From contig JASMLC010000002.1 of the NCBI GenBank assembly GCA_030748895.1, positions 62,001 through 126,000 on the forward strand: 64,000 nucleotides of DNA, written 5' to 3'. The notes beneath the pieces were generated by a model, which ran no database searches, was not told where the DNA came from, and saw only the letters and a program-made list of their open reading frames with translations. Origin of the DNA: Candidatus Poseidoniia archaeon. Its GTDB lineage: Archaea > Thermoplasmatota > Poseidoniia > MGIII > CG-Epi1. The stretch's first letter is position 1. Each line of letters begins with the position of its first letter. Of this stretch, positions 15,959-23,914 are shown piece after piece. The translations under genes and the position numbers were made by a program.

Positions 15959-17977
15959 ATGCGACGACTCGCGGCACTCCTGCTGGTGGCGCTGCTGCTG
16001 GCGGGCAACCTGCAATTACCAGCGGCGAGCGAGCCTGAAGCGTCCGCCGTTTCCACGGCGCCAGCGTCCGCGGCCGGCGGCGGCGCGCCGCCGCCGGCCG
16101 TGCCGTGGTGGGAGCGCACCTCGCGCGACAGCGACCGCGACGGCATCGTTGACTGGCTCGAGGTACGTGATGAGCCCACTGCCGTCGGGGTTTCCTACGG
16201 CTACCCGCCGGGCGAGCGCGAGCTGGAGCTGCTGCTGCTAGCCGGCTTCGCGCCGCGGCTGCTGCTCTCCGACGCGGTGCTGCTCGGGAGCGTGGCTCCG
16301 GAGCGGTTCGCGCTGGCGGCGTCGCTGCCGGGGGTGGTGATGGTCGAGCCGTACGGCAGCGTCGAGTTCTACGGCGACGTCCAGACGCCCAATATCAAGG
16401 CGAAGAATTCGACCGCCTACCCGCTGGGCGCGTGGGACCTGGGCTACACCGGCCGTGGGGTCAACGTCGCGATTGTCGATACCGGGATTGACAACGAGCA
16501 TCCCGGATTGGCGGGCAAGTTCGTCGCGGGCTATGACGCGGTCTGCTACATGCACACCGATATTCCGCGCTGCCTGCTCTCTGGGACTGGCGGCCGGCAG
16601 GATGACGGCTCGTTCGACCCTGACGACGGCAACCAGCACGGCACCGCCTGCTCGGGGATGGCAACCGCGACCGGGCTGCTCGCCGACGGGAGCCTGACCG
16701 ACTACCAGGGTGCCGCGCCCGACGCGTCGTTGGTCGACGTTAAAATCGGCTCCGACGTCGGTGCAGGACCGTTTGAAAACTACCTAACCGAGCAGGAAGT
16801 CTATGAGTCGGCGATGAACGGGCTACAGTGGGTTATCGACCACCGTGATGACGCGTGGGCCGGTGTGGGGGAGGCGAACTACGGCATCGATATAGTCTCG
16901 CTCTCGTGGGGCATAACCTCGCACGAGGATGGCGGTAGCGACGGCACCGACATGCACTCGCGCAAGCTCGATCTGGTGACCGAGGCGGGCGTCGTCGTCA
17001 GTGTCGCGGCGGGAAACGACGGCCCCAATAACGACGGCTTTTCTGGCATGGGCTCGTCGAGCCTCTCAGTCACAGTCGGCGCGCTCGACGACCAGGACAC
17101 CATCGAACGCGGCGACGACACCATCGCCGGCTACAGCAGCCGCGGCCCGCGCCGTGATAACAATGACGGCTACCCCTACGACGAGCTGAAGCCCGACGTC
17201 TCGGCGTCCGGCAGCAACATCGTGCAGGCGCAGGGCTGCTACACTTCGGGCGGCTGCAGCAACAGCATCCCGGGGCAGGACGCGTCGGACAACGGCTACT
17301 CCGGCCGCGGCTCCGGCACCAGCTACGCGACGCCGTCAGTGGCGGGAGTCATGGCGCTGCTGCTCGAGGTCAACGACAACCTGACGCCCGCGCTGGTCAA
17401 GGAAATCCTGCGCACCACTGCCGAGCCGCGCGGTGAGCCGACCTACCCGGAGCTGGACCCGTTCTGGAACCGCGATTTCGGCTGGGGCATGGTCGACGCG
17501 CTGCTGGCGGTCGAGGAGGCGACAAAGCTGGAAGACCCCGGGAACGTCGATGTTGAATTGCAGGCGCACATCCTCGAGACGCAGGCCAACGACTCCGTCG
17601 TCATCAAGGGCGTTTCGTGGGCGCGGCTCGGCAACGTCTCGGCGGTGCAGTATCGCCTAGACGGTGGACCGTGGCGCGAGGTGCATGACTACGTGGTCGA
17701 GCTGCCGCAGCCGACCGGCGCCTACATTCCGTGGAGCATCACGCTCGACGAGCAGGAGCTGGCGTTCAGCGGCAACCACACGCTCTTCGTCCGCGCGCTC
17801 GGCAACGGCGGCTTCCACTCGCTAACCCCGCACGTCCATTTCGTCGCCGACGGCTTCACCCCCGAGTCGAGCGCGCGCGACCTGCTGCCGCTGATTCTCG
17901 CCCTCGCGGTGGCGCTGGGCGGCACGGTCGCGGTGGTGGCGTGGCGCGGTGGTTACCTCACGGCGCCGCGCGACTAA
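15959..17977 (+). CDS. Secreted subtilisin-like serine protease (S8), membrane-anchored
   Basis: This 672-residue protein has a signal peptide (residues 1-24), a propeptide-like region with a calcium-type DSDRDGIVDWLE motif, an S8 catalytic domain and a C-terminal helix (about 641-662) as anchor. The triad is Asp174 (AIVDTGID), His227 (NQHGTACSG) and Ser455 (GSGTSYATPSVAG); the oxyanion Asn is in AAGNDGP. It should degrade proteins outside the cell and feed peptide importers. ATG 15959 directly follows an alternative GTG. A CTTTATCA box lies about 28 bases upstream. Hairpin copy D follows its stop. Confidence 0.93.
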   Translation: MRRLAALLLVALLLAGNLQLPAASEPEASAVSTAPASAAGGGAPPPAVPWWERTSRDSDRDGIVDWLEVRDEPTAVGVSYGYPPGERELELLLLAGFAPRLLLSDAVLLGSVAPERFALAASLPGVVMVEPYGSVEFYGDVQTPNIKAKNSTAYPLGAWDLGYTGRGVNVAIVDTGIDNEHPGLAGKFVAGYDAVCYMHTDIPRCLLSGTGGRQDDGSFDPDDGNQHGTACSGMATATGLLADGSLTDYQGAAPDASLVDVKIGSDVGAGPFENYLTEQEVYESAMNGLQWVIDHRDDAWAGVGEANYGIDIVSLSWGITSHEDGGSDGTDMHSRKLDLVTEAGVVVSVAAGNDGPNNDGFSGMGSSSLSVTVGALDDQDTIERGDDTIAGYSSRGPRRDNNDGYPYDELKPDVSASGSNIVQAQGCYTSGGCSNSIPGQDASDNGYSGRGSGTSYATPSVAGVMALLLEVNDNLTPALVKEILRTTAEPRGEPTYPELDPFWNRDFGWGMVDALLAVEEATKLEDPGNVDVELQAHILETQANDSVVIKGVSWARLGNVSAVQYRLDGGPWREVHDYVVELPQPTGAYIPWSITLDEQELAFSGNHTLFVRALGNGGFHSLTPHVHFVADGFTPESSARDLLPLILALAVALGGTVAVVAWRGGYLTAPRD

Positions 17978-18017
17978 TCTGCTACGCTCACATCCTTCGC
18001 TCGCTCGCTTCGCGGGC

Positions 18018-18063
18018 GCAGCTCGCCGTCACTGCTTGTTACACGGCGCGGCGACGCGGCTGC
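18018..18063 (+). repeat. Structured hairpin element, copy D (degenerate)
   Basis: GCAGC at 18018 faces GGCTGC ending at 18063, with an inner GCCGT/ACGGC stem. Nineteen bases at its end (18049-18067) are identical to 13419-13437 in copy C. It lies 40 bases after the subtilase stop, in the same sense, and touches the end of the convergent ogt gene. Pairing is weaker than in copies A-C. Confidence 0.5.
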
Positions 18064-18067
18064 TGCG

Positions 18068-18544
18068 CTATTTCCCGCCGCTCGCTTCGTGCGCGAGCAG
18101 CCACTTCTTCGCGCCCGGCTGCCCCGACCAGCCGCCCGGACCGCTGGAGCCGACCGCGCGGTGGCACGGAATCAGGACCGGAATCGGATTGCGCGCGCAC
18201 GCCTGCCCCACCGCGCGGGCGGCGCGGGGCGAACCAGCCCGCGCCGCCAGTTCGCCGTAGGTAGCGGTCTCGCCGGCCGGAATTGCCCTGAGCGCTTCCC
18301 AGACGCGCTGCTGGAAGGCGGTGCCGCCCGGCCGCAGCGTGAGCGCGGGCGGCTTCCCAGCAGCGAAATACGCGCCGAGCGCCGCCGTGACGCGCTCGCC
18401 CGCGGGCGAGCGCGGGCCGTTCCCGGTCGGCTGCGCCGTCGCGCCGGTGCGTGGGGAGCGGGGGAACTCGAGCCGCGTGACCGCGTCGCCCTTGAGCGTC
18501 AGCGCCAGCGGGCCGAGCGGCGAAGCGACCGCGAAGAGCTCCAT
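18068..18544 (-). CDS. ogt: Methylated-DNA–protein-cysteine methyltransferase
   Basis: This 158-residue suicide repair protein takes the methyl group from O6-methylguanine onto Cys127 in PVLIPCHRAVG. The helix-turn-helix part reads FQQRVWEALRAIPAGETATY, and SPRAARAVGQACARNP matches the recognition helix and Arg finger region. The length is normal for Ogt without an Ada domain. A CCTTATCCC box on the minus strand (about 18566-18574) precedes the ATG by about 25 bases. Confidence 0.93.
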   Translation of the reverse strand: MELFAVASPLGPLALTLKGDAVTRLEFPRSPRTGATAQPTGNGPRSPAGERVTAALGAYFAAGKPPALTLRPGGTAFQQRVWEALRAIPAGETATYGELAARAGSPRAARAVGQACARNPIPVLIPCHRAVGSSGPGGWSGQPGAKKWLLAHEASGGK

Positions 18545-18642
18545 CGCGCGGGGAATCGCGGCGCGGGATAAGGCAGCGGGCCGAGCGCTTTCAAAATAAA
18601 TTTTTGAAACAGGGTTAAATACCAGTAGTCTCGGGGGCGAGT

Positions 18643-20523
18643 ATGTCGCAATACCTGGTCTGGTTCCTGCTCTGGCTCTGTGTCTGCCTGACGCCTGTCG
18701 CTTACGACCGGGGCGGGTTTGGCATCACGAAGGTCAGGTCGAACCGCCACGACGTTCCCGAATTCTTGCGAAACTTCCGCTTCGTCACTGCTGGCGGTTA
18801 CATCCTTTTCCCGCTCGCCAGTGGCATATTCTGGGCGGTTGCGCTACTCGGCTGGGCTATTTTCCAGGACTTTACCTTTGCACAGTGGACCGGCTCCGTG
18901 CTGGGTCTCCTGTCGCTCTCAATCGCTTTTCTGGTCATAGGAACCGTGACTCGCAATATCACGGTCTACTACATCCGTGGCAGTGGTCCGGACGGCAGGA
19001 ACTTGCTGCAATATGCCGGGGTCCGTCCGCTCGTCGCAATCGGCATTATTATCCTGCTCGTGGGGGCAAACATCACCCCGCTGATGGGAAACCTCGAGTT
19101 CAACCCGATGTTCAGCAACCTGAACGAGAGTGCCGAGAACACTGACGCGCCAGCAAACTACCTGACCGACCCCAACGAAGTGCGCGTCATTTCATGGTAC
19201 CTCGCCACGCAGTACCTGGAACGCTCGTACGGTGACTCAGCCTCCTCACTGAGCACGGATGAGTGGGAAATGATGGAATACACCGCGCCTACGCTGGTCA
19301 ACGGCGAATTCGTCTGGGTCAACGCACCCAAGTTCGAGGCCTGGAAATGGACCGGTGGCAAGCAGGTGCCGTTCTACGTGACGGTGACCAACGACCCTGC
19401 CAACATGTCGAGCGAAGGCTTCGACCCGGTCCGGAGTTCGAGCGAGGGCTTCGCAGTCCACGTTTCGCAGATTAGCTGGGCCAACCGTGTTGACCAGCTC
19501 CTGTTCGACGAATACGCGCTGGAGCTGGTCAAGGTGCAGGTGCGCTTCGACATCGACGACAACGAGAACCCGTTCTGGATTGTCTACCTTGGCGAGCGCG
19601 GCGTCGTCAGGGATGTCGTGACGCTGGAGAAAATCCTGATAATCAATGCCCGCGACATCGACGACCATGCGGTCTACGATGTCGACGACCCGGAAATCCC
19701 GGCCTGGCTGGAGGTGGTCTATCCCGACTACTACGTCGAGGACTGGGCCAGCCTCTGGGGCGAATGGCGGGAAGGTATCCTCTACCACATGTTCACGAAG
19801 ACGCACCTCTCCACCCCGTCCGACTCGGCGCGTTTCGTAGTGCTCGACGGGCAGACCTACTGGTATATCCCGATGAACCAGCTCAGCTCGAACGTGCTGG
19901 CGGGCTACATCCTGGTCGATACCCGTTCCGGGGAAGCGGTCTACCACAACCGCGAGGCGAAGTCGCTCGCCAACCTTGACACTGCCTTGGAACAGGTCTA
20001 CGCCTACCTCGCCAGCGGCGCCGAAGGTTTCAGCCAGCTGCGGATTGACGAGGGCTACCTCTACCCGATTATGAGCGATTCCGGCGCCGTACGGGACGCC
20101 TACATCTTTCCGCTCTACAGCGGCTTCTCAATCCAGAAATTCGCGCTGGTTGATGCGGAAGAATATACGCAGACGCCGGTGCTGGAGACCAGCCTCGAGT
20201 CGGCGCTCACGAAGTACAAGTCCCGCGCCTGGGGCGAGGCGCAGGCGAACCTCAGTTACGACTGGGTCGAGTGGCGGCTCGAAAACGGCTACTGCGAAGA
20301 GGCAGAGTGCGTCGTAACCGCCGCTTCCGCGACTTACGTGATTGCCGAGGACGACCTTGCGGGTGGTGCCATCAACAACGGCGCCAATGAGTGGCGCGAG
20401 CTGAAGCTGGCGGTGAGCGAATTCGAGCGAACCGGCAACGCCACCATCTTCGTCACGGTCAACTCAGGCCTCGTGAGTGACGTGGATTACGAAGGCTCCG
20501 ACCTGGTAGAAAGAGAACAGTAG
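18643..20523 (+). CDS. Large polytopic membrane protein of unknown function
   Basis: This 626-residue protein has four hydrophobic helices in its first 150 residues (about 3-20, 45-70, 83-105 and 127-145). The remaining 450 residues form a mixed domain, probably extracellular, rich in aromatic and acidic residues (for example WLEVVYPDYYVEDWASLWGE). It ends in DLVEREQ with no C-terminal helix. I recognise no family. TTAAATACC at 18615-18623 lies 20-28 bases before ATG 18643, so it heads its own transcript. GC content is like the neighbours, with no sign of recent transfer. Confidence 0.8.
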   Translation: MSQYLVWFLLWLCVCLTPVAYDRGGFGITKVRSNRHDVPEFLRNFRFVTAGGYILFPLASGIFWAVALLGWAIFQDFTFAQWTGSVLGLLSLSIAFLVIGTVTRNITVYYIRGSGPDGRNLLQYAGVRPLVAIGIIILLVGANITPLMGNLEFNPMFSNLNESAENTDAPANYLTDPNEVRVISWYLATQYLERSYGDSASSLSTDEWEMMEYTAPTLVNGEFVWVNAPKFEAWKWTGGKQVPFYVTVTNDPANMSSEGFDPVRSSSEGFAVHVSQISWANRVDQLLFDEYALELVKVQVRFDIDDNENPFWIVYLGERGVVRDVVTLEKILIINARDIDDHAVYDVDDPEIPAWLEVVYPDYYVEDWASLWGEWREGILYHMFTKTHLSTPSDSARFVVLDGQTYWYIPMNQLSSNVLAGYILVDTRSGEAVYHNREAKSLANLDTALEQVYAYLASGAEGFSQLRIDEGYLYPIMSDSGAVRDAYIFPLYSGFSIQKFALVDAEEYTQTPVLETSLESALTKYKSRAWGEAQANLSYDWVEWRLENGYCEEAECVVTAASATYVIAEDDLAGGAINNGANEWRELKLAVSEFERTGNATIFVTVNSGLVSDVDYEGSDLVEREQ

Positions 20524-20558
20524 TTTCTGCGCATATCCCTAGACCCGCCTGGGATTAC

Positions 20559-20693
20559 TCCCGCCACCAGCCCCGTGAAGAGGCAGTAGAGCATCCCGCC
20601 ATTGAACAGGTGCCACAGGAAGTGAGTGCCGGGCGGAAACGCGTCGCACACCTGCTGGTCGATTGAGCGGAACAGCAGCGCCGTCGCCGTCAT
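20559..20693 (-). pseudogene. C-terminal remnant of ceramidase-like membrane protein
   Basis: The minus frame from 20693 reads LFRSIDQQVCDAFPPGTHFL followed by WHLFNGGMLYCLFTGLV. This resembles the last helix region of ceramidase-family membrane hydrolases, where a Cys-x-x-x-Phe-Pro-x-Gly-Thr-His-x-x-W-H signature ends the protein. Everything upstream is replaced by AT-rich DNA. The frame then runs on antisense into the end of the 18643-20523 gene. It is the left border fragment of the island. Confidence 0.55.
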
Positions 20694-20813
20694 CTCGCTG
20701 CGTCGGCGACGCTGATTCAGACGAAGAATTATCTGCAACGAACGAAAGAATCGCTAAGCCATAATCTCCGATAGGCACGTTTGCTGAATGCCCTCTCGCT
20801 AATATATGATTGT

Positions 20814-20831
20814 TCACAAAAAATATTGTGA
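20814..20831. promoter_or_regulatory. Inverted repeat, possible operator
   Basis: TCACAA and TTGTGA form a perfect 6-base inverted repeat with a 6-base spacer, just upstream of the TATA-like box at 20847-20855. It is placed where an archaeal activator or repressor could act on the oxidase gene. No other support is visible. Confidence 0.35.
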
Positions 20832-20846
20832 CTGACGTGGGTTAGT

Positions 20847-20855
20847 TGTAAATAC
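20847..20855 (+). promoter_or_regulatory. TATA-like box and Shine-Dalgarno of the island oxidase gene
   Basis: TGTAAATAC lies about 30-38 bases before GTG 20885. Unlike most genes here, the start is also preceded by AAAGGAG, 6 bases upstream, so the transcript probably has a leader with a ribosome binding site. Confidence 0.5.
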
Positions 20856-20884
20856 TGAATGATTGTAAGAGCAAAGGAGATTAA

Positions 20885-22150
20885 GTGAAATCAGAAAATC
20901 ACAATGATAATGACTGTGACGTCACAGTAATCGGGGGAGGAGTAATTGGCATATCTAGTGCCTATCAACTTGTCAAGGCAGGTTACTCGGTCCGATTACT
21001 GGAAAAGGGCTTGATTGGAGATGGATCATCTCGAGAAAACTGTGGATTGATAACACCTAGTCATGTGTTACCACTTTCTCGTCCCGGCCTTATCGTAAAA
21101 GCTGTGAGCATGATGTTGCAAAGTGATGCGCCTCTCTACGTCAGTCCCTGGATGAACTGGACTGCAATGCGTTGGTTCATGCAAACTGCGCGCAAATGCA
21201 ATCTGTCTGACATGAAACATGCTATGCTTGGACGTCTGCAATTGCTTGACGCTTCTCGCCCAATGTGGAACGAAATGGTCAATCGTGAGAATATGGAGAT
21301 TGAACTAGATGAGGTGGGCTGTATTCAGGTGCATGCAGGAAAGGAAAACATGGAAACCTTTGCTCCAATTCAAAAGATGTTAGATGAAATTGGATTATTC
21401 GCAACGCCCCTGATAGGTGATGAATTATTCCAGACTGAGCCTGGCCTGCAATCGGATCTGTATGGAGGTTGGCTCTACAAAATGGATGCCCACATGAGGC
21501 CTGAAAGCCTGATGTCGGAATGGAGGCGCGTTATCTCTGAAATGGGAGTTAACGTAATTGAGAAATGTAAAGTTACAGATTTTAAGACAAATGGAACAAG
21601 GATTGACTCTGCTGTCACCAATAAAGGCAATTATTCCTCAAAAAATTATGTTCTGGCTTCTGGCGCCTGGTCTCCCATCTTATCAAAAAAACTGGGCGTA
21701 AAAATCCCTATCCAGCCTGGTAAAGGATACAGTATTACTTTGGAAAGGCCTGAAGGGTGTGTCAAAATCCCACTTATACTGAACGAGGCAAGTATGGCTG
21801 TTACACCTTGGAAAAGCGGATTGCGATTAGGGGGTACTATGGAATTTTCTGGTTATAATTCTAAAATCAACCATCACAGAATAGAGGCCTTGAAGCGTGG
21901 TGCACGTCGTTATCTAAAGGAACCTGGAGAGATTCCTATGAAGGAAGAATGGTATGGCTGGCGCCCCATGACTCCAGATGGAATGCCCATAATCGATCGC
22001 TCTCCCAATTATGGTAATTTGATAATCGCTACTGGACACAATATGCAAGGCATGGGTATGTCACCAATTACTGGAGTTCTTGTCAAAGGCCTGATTGCTG
22101 GCGATGAAGCACCTTTCGACATATCTTTTTACTCTGCCGCCAGATTCTGA
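20885..22150 (+). CDS. FAD-dependent D-amino-acid dehydrogenase/glycine oxidase-like protein
   Basis: This 421-residue DAO-family flavoprotein has the FAD-binding VIGGGVIGISSAYQLVKAG near the N-terminus, LLEKGLIGDGSSRENCGLI, and the C-terminal GWRPMTPDGMPIIDRSPNYG and IATGHNMQGMGMSP. Relatives oxidise D-amino acids, glycine or related amines, passing electrons to quinone or oxygen. Its base composition (about 42% GC, codons ending in A/T) contrasts sharply with the surrounding GC-rich genes, and it uses a Shine-Dalgarno. Both point to acquisition from elsewhere. The substrate cannot be read from sequence. Confidence 0.85.
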   Translation: MKSENHNDNDCDVTVIGGGVIGISSAYQLVKAGYSVRLLEKGLIGDGSSRENCGLITPSHVLPLSRPGLIVKAVSMMLQSDAPLYVSPWMNWTAMRWFMQTARKCNLSDMKHAMLGRLQLLDASRPMWNEMVNRENMEIELDEVGCIQVHAGKENMETFAPIQKMLDEIGLFATPLIGDELFQTEPGLQSDLYGGWLYKMDAHMRPESLMSEWRRVISEMGVNVIEKCKVTDFKTNGTRIDSAVTNKGNYSSKNYVLASGAWSPILSKKLGVKIPIQPGKGYSITLERPEGCVKIPLILNEASMAVTPWKSGLRLGGTMEFSGYNSKINHHRIEALKRGARRYLKEPGEIPMKEEWYGWRPMTPDGMPIIDRSPNYGNLIIATGHNMQGMGMSPITGVLVKGLIAGDEAPFDISFYSAARF

Positions 22151-22223
22151 ATTATCTATGGGCGGTTTTTGTTGTGATATGGGGAGTAATGTTTCTCATA
22201 AATAATCCCTGAAAGTTAAATCT

Positions 22224-22236
22224 CTGAGGGGCCCGG
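22224..22236 (+). repeat. CTGAGGGGNCCGG repeat, copy 1
   Basis: CTGAGGGGCCCGG lies just before the TATTTAAT box that precedes the small ORF at 22269. Copies 2 and 3 recur at 22424 and 22611, each about 190-200 bases on, with only the ninth base varying. Confidence 0.6.
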
Positions 22237-22268
22237 TAGTATTTAATGGAGGAAGAATTTAGGGAATT

Positions 22269-22409
22269 ATGACAGATAAAACAAGAGAATGTACTTGTGA
22301 CCCCAAAAAAGAAAGTCATACTAAACCAAAACAAGGATCACAACCAACCAAGAAATTATTTTCTTCTCCTTGTAGCATGGAAGAAATTGAAAACTTAGAA
22401 GAAGAATAA
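22269..22409 (+). CDS. Tiny Lys/Glu-rich protein with three cysteines
   Basis: The 46-residue frame starts MTDKTRECTCDPKKES and ends in an acidic EEIENLEEE tail, with CxC near the start and SPCS in the middle. It is preceded by a TTTAAT box about 26 bases upstream and is AT-rich like the rest of the island. The spaced cysteines could bind a metal. I know no family. The similar set-up of the next ORF makes it more believable than either would be alone. Confidence 0.45.
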   Translation: MTDKTRECTCDPKKESHTKPKQGSQPTKKLFSSPCSMEEIENLEEE

Positions 22410-22423
22410 AAAAATAAATTAGA

Positions 22424-22436
22424 CTGAGGGGGCCGG
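22424..22436 (+). repeat. CTGAGGGGNCCGG repeat, copy 2
   Basis: CTGAGGGGGCCGG lies 15 bases after the stop of the first small ORF and about 35 bases before the TTTTTAAT box of the second. Confidence 0.6.
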
Positions 22437-22494
22437 ATGAGGAAGATTGGGCCTAAAGCAAAAAAAGTTTTTAATGTAGCTGCGTTGGGAGATT

Positions 22495-22614
22495 ATGGCC
22501 GAATGTACTAAATGCAATTGTAGTGATTGTAATATGATTCAAGAAAGAGTCGTGGAATTAGAAAAATTCATGGAATATCTTTTGGAAAATCATTTCCAGT
22601 TGGTGAAAGACTGA
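22495..22614 (+). CDS. Tiny cysteine-cluster protein
   Basis: The 39-residue frame begins MAECTKCNCSDCNMIQERVV and continues as a short amphipathic helix rich in Glu and Leu. The CxxCxCxxC cluster looks like a metal-binding knot. A TTTTTAAT box lies about 22-30 bases upstream, fitting a leaderless start. Its TGA stop is part of the third CTGAGGGGNCCGG repeat. It is unrecognised and may belong with the 22269 ORF as a pair. Confidence 0.45.
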   Translation: MAECTKCNCSDCNMIQERVVELEKFMEYLLENHFQLVKD

Positions 22615-22623
22615 GGGGTCCGG
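22611..22623 (+). repeat. CTGAGGGGNCCGG repeat, copy 3
   Basis: CTGAGGGGTCCGG overlaps the stop codon of the second small ORF. About 110 bases of AT-rich sequence without a convincing gene follow before the AlaX fragment. Confidence 0.6.
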
Positions 22624-22733
22624 GGCTCTCAGACTAAGACAAGCTGGATGAGGAAGAAGTTCTAGAGAAATAGTAGCCATAATCGGACCCGTACCTTGCC
22701 CTACGGATTGAATATACCTTGCAGTCCTGAATT

Positions 22734-22912
22734 CTATTCGCTTCCTGGTTTCTTCAGCGTGTAGGTTAGCCGTTGTTTTCCGCTGCCCTTGTTATCGCGC
22801 TTGATGAATTCCACCTCGCCAATCTCGGCGGTGGAGCGGACGTGGGTCCCGGCGCAGGGCAGCGCGGTGCAGGGCGCCTCGCTGCTCTCTATCGAGAGCC
22901 AGGCGCGGCGCG
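22734..22912 (-). pseudogene. C-terminal remnant of alanyl-tRNA editing protein AlaX
   Basis: The minus strand reads RAWLSIESSEAPCTALPCAG, then THVRSTAEIGEVEFIKRDNK and a stop at 22734. This is the C-terminal zinc-binding part of AlaX/AlaRS editing domains, where the usual text is PCGGTHVxxTGEIG. Only about 55 residues remain and the N-terminal half, with the first HxxxH pair, is missing. Upstream it is cut exactly at a 23-base perfect palindrome, beyond which an MFS transporter fragment begins on the other strand. Confidence 0.7.
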
Positions 22913-23075
22913 GCGCGGCGCCACGATGATCGTGGCGCCGCTGCTCGGCTACGCGGTCGACGCAGCGGTCGCGACCGGTAGCGCCAGCCCGTGGTGGCCG
23001 GCCGGCGTGCTGGGACTAGCCTGCTCGCTGCTGTTCCTGCTCAGGAGCGTCCGGCCGGACGCCAGCAGCGGGTAG
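22913..23075 (+). pseudogene. C-terminal remnant of an MFS transporter
   Basis: The plus frame reads GATMIVAPLLGYAVDAAVAT, then a helix PAGVLGLACSLLFLLRSV and a stop at 23073-23075. This looks like the last loop and helix of a 12-helix major facilitator transporter. No upstream part exists: the preceding sequence is the antisense AlaX fragment. It carries the high GC of the host genome. Confidence 0.5.
22917..22939. repeat. Perfect 23-base palindrome at a gene-fragment junction
   Basis: GGCGCCACGAT and ATCGTGGCGCC are exact inverted copies around one central G. The palindrome lies exactly where the minus-strand AlaX fragment meets the plus-strand MFS fragment. It could have driven a hairpin-mediated inversion or deletion, or be chance coding sequence of the transporter. 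Confidence 0.65.
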
Positions 23076-23161
23076 TCCCGCACGGCCATTTCCCGACGAC
23101 GAGGATGGCAACCGGGGCCGGCGACCGCAGGCTTATATCGCTTTTGAATCTCGCAGGGGAG

Positions 23162-23914
23162 ATGGTCGCGCGACCGCTGCTGCTTGGAGGCGCCCTGCTA
23201 CTGGTGCTGGGACTGCTGGGCGAGTTCCTGATTTTCCCCGGGATGATCGCGTCGGATGGCGACGAGTTTGCGGCGCAGATTAGCAGCTCGGGCGACACCG
23301 AGTCCTTCAACGACTATGACGTGGGTGAGACGGTCACCATCGTCGACACGGTCGCCCGCATCCAGCTCGATGAGGGGCAGACGCGCATCTGGCTCGCGAG
23401 TATCGGCGCCGGCGATACCGACATCGCGTTCCGTTTCAATGGCGACTTGCTCGCCGACTTCGGGCCTGACGACAAGGTCGTGATTAGCTTCGAGGTTGCC
23501 CAGCTCGGTGCGGGCGAGACGCCTGCCGGCTACGAGACCAGTGCCGAGGCGCTCCCGGCCGACGCCATCGCGCCGCGCTACTCATCGATGCCCGAGCTGG
23601 CGTTCGCGGGGCTCGCGGCGCTCGGCCTCGGGCTTGTCGTCTTCGGCGGCTTCAACTCCTGGCGTGGCAGCGGCGCCCCGGAAGATGACTGGGACGCGCC
23701 CGCTGCGCCCGCGGCTGCGCCCATGGCTGCACCGCCCGCGATGACACCTGCCGCTCCGGCGATGGCTGCCGCAGCCCCGGCTGCAGCAGCTCCGGTCGCG
23801 CAGCCGGTTACCATCCAGTGCCCCGCCTGCCAGGCCGGGCTCCAGATTAACGACCCGACGCGTCCGCTGAACATCACCTGTCCAGCGTGCCAGGCGGGGA
23901 TGGTGGTGAGATAA
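23162..23914 (+). CDS. Membrane protein with Ala/Pro linker and zinc-ribbon-like tail
   Basis: This 250-residue protein has an N-terminal helix (residues 5-27), an outward beta-rich domain, a second helix (about 142-162), a long Ala/Pro linker (about 178-220) and a cytoplasmic tail with CPACQAGLQI and CPACQAGMVV. The paired CPAC motifs probably bind one zinc. Function unknown. A CTTATATC box lies about 25-30 bases before ATG 23162. Its stop overlaps the start of the peptide-binding lipoprotein (TAATG), so it may belong to the importer operon. Confidence 0.75.
   Translation: MVARPLLLGGALLLVLGLLGEFLIFPGMIASDGDEFAAQISSSGDTESFNDYDVGETVTIVDTVARIQLDEGQTRIWLASIGAGDTDIAFRFNGDLLADFGPDDKVVISFEVAQLGAGETPAGYETSAEALPADAIAPRYSSMPELAFAGLAALGLGLVVFGGFNSWRGSGAPEDDWDAPAAPAAAPMAAPPAMTPAAPAMAAAAPAAAAPVAQPVTIQCPACQAGLQINDPTRPLNITCPACQAGMVVR

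Noticed and set aside
22434-22660. Repeated GGATGAGGAAG at 22434 and 22648
   Set aside because: Eleven bases in a purine-rich region; only two copies and no consistent position relative to ORFs.
20700-22740. Search for integrase, transposase or att repeats at the island ends
   Set aside because: No such gene or terminal repeat could be found, so no mobile element is annotated.
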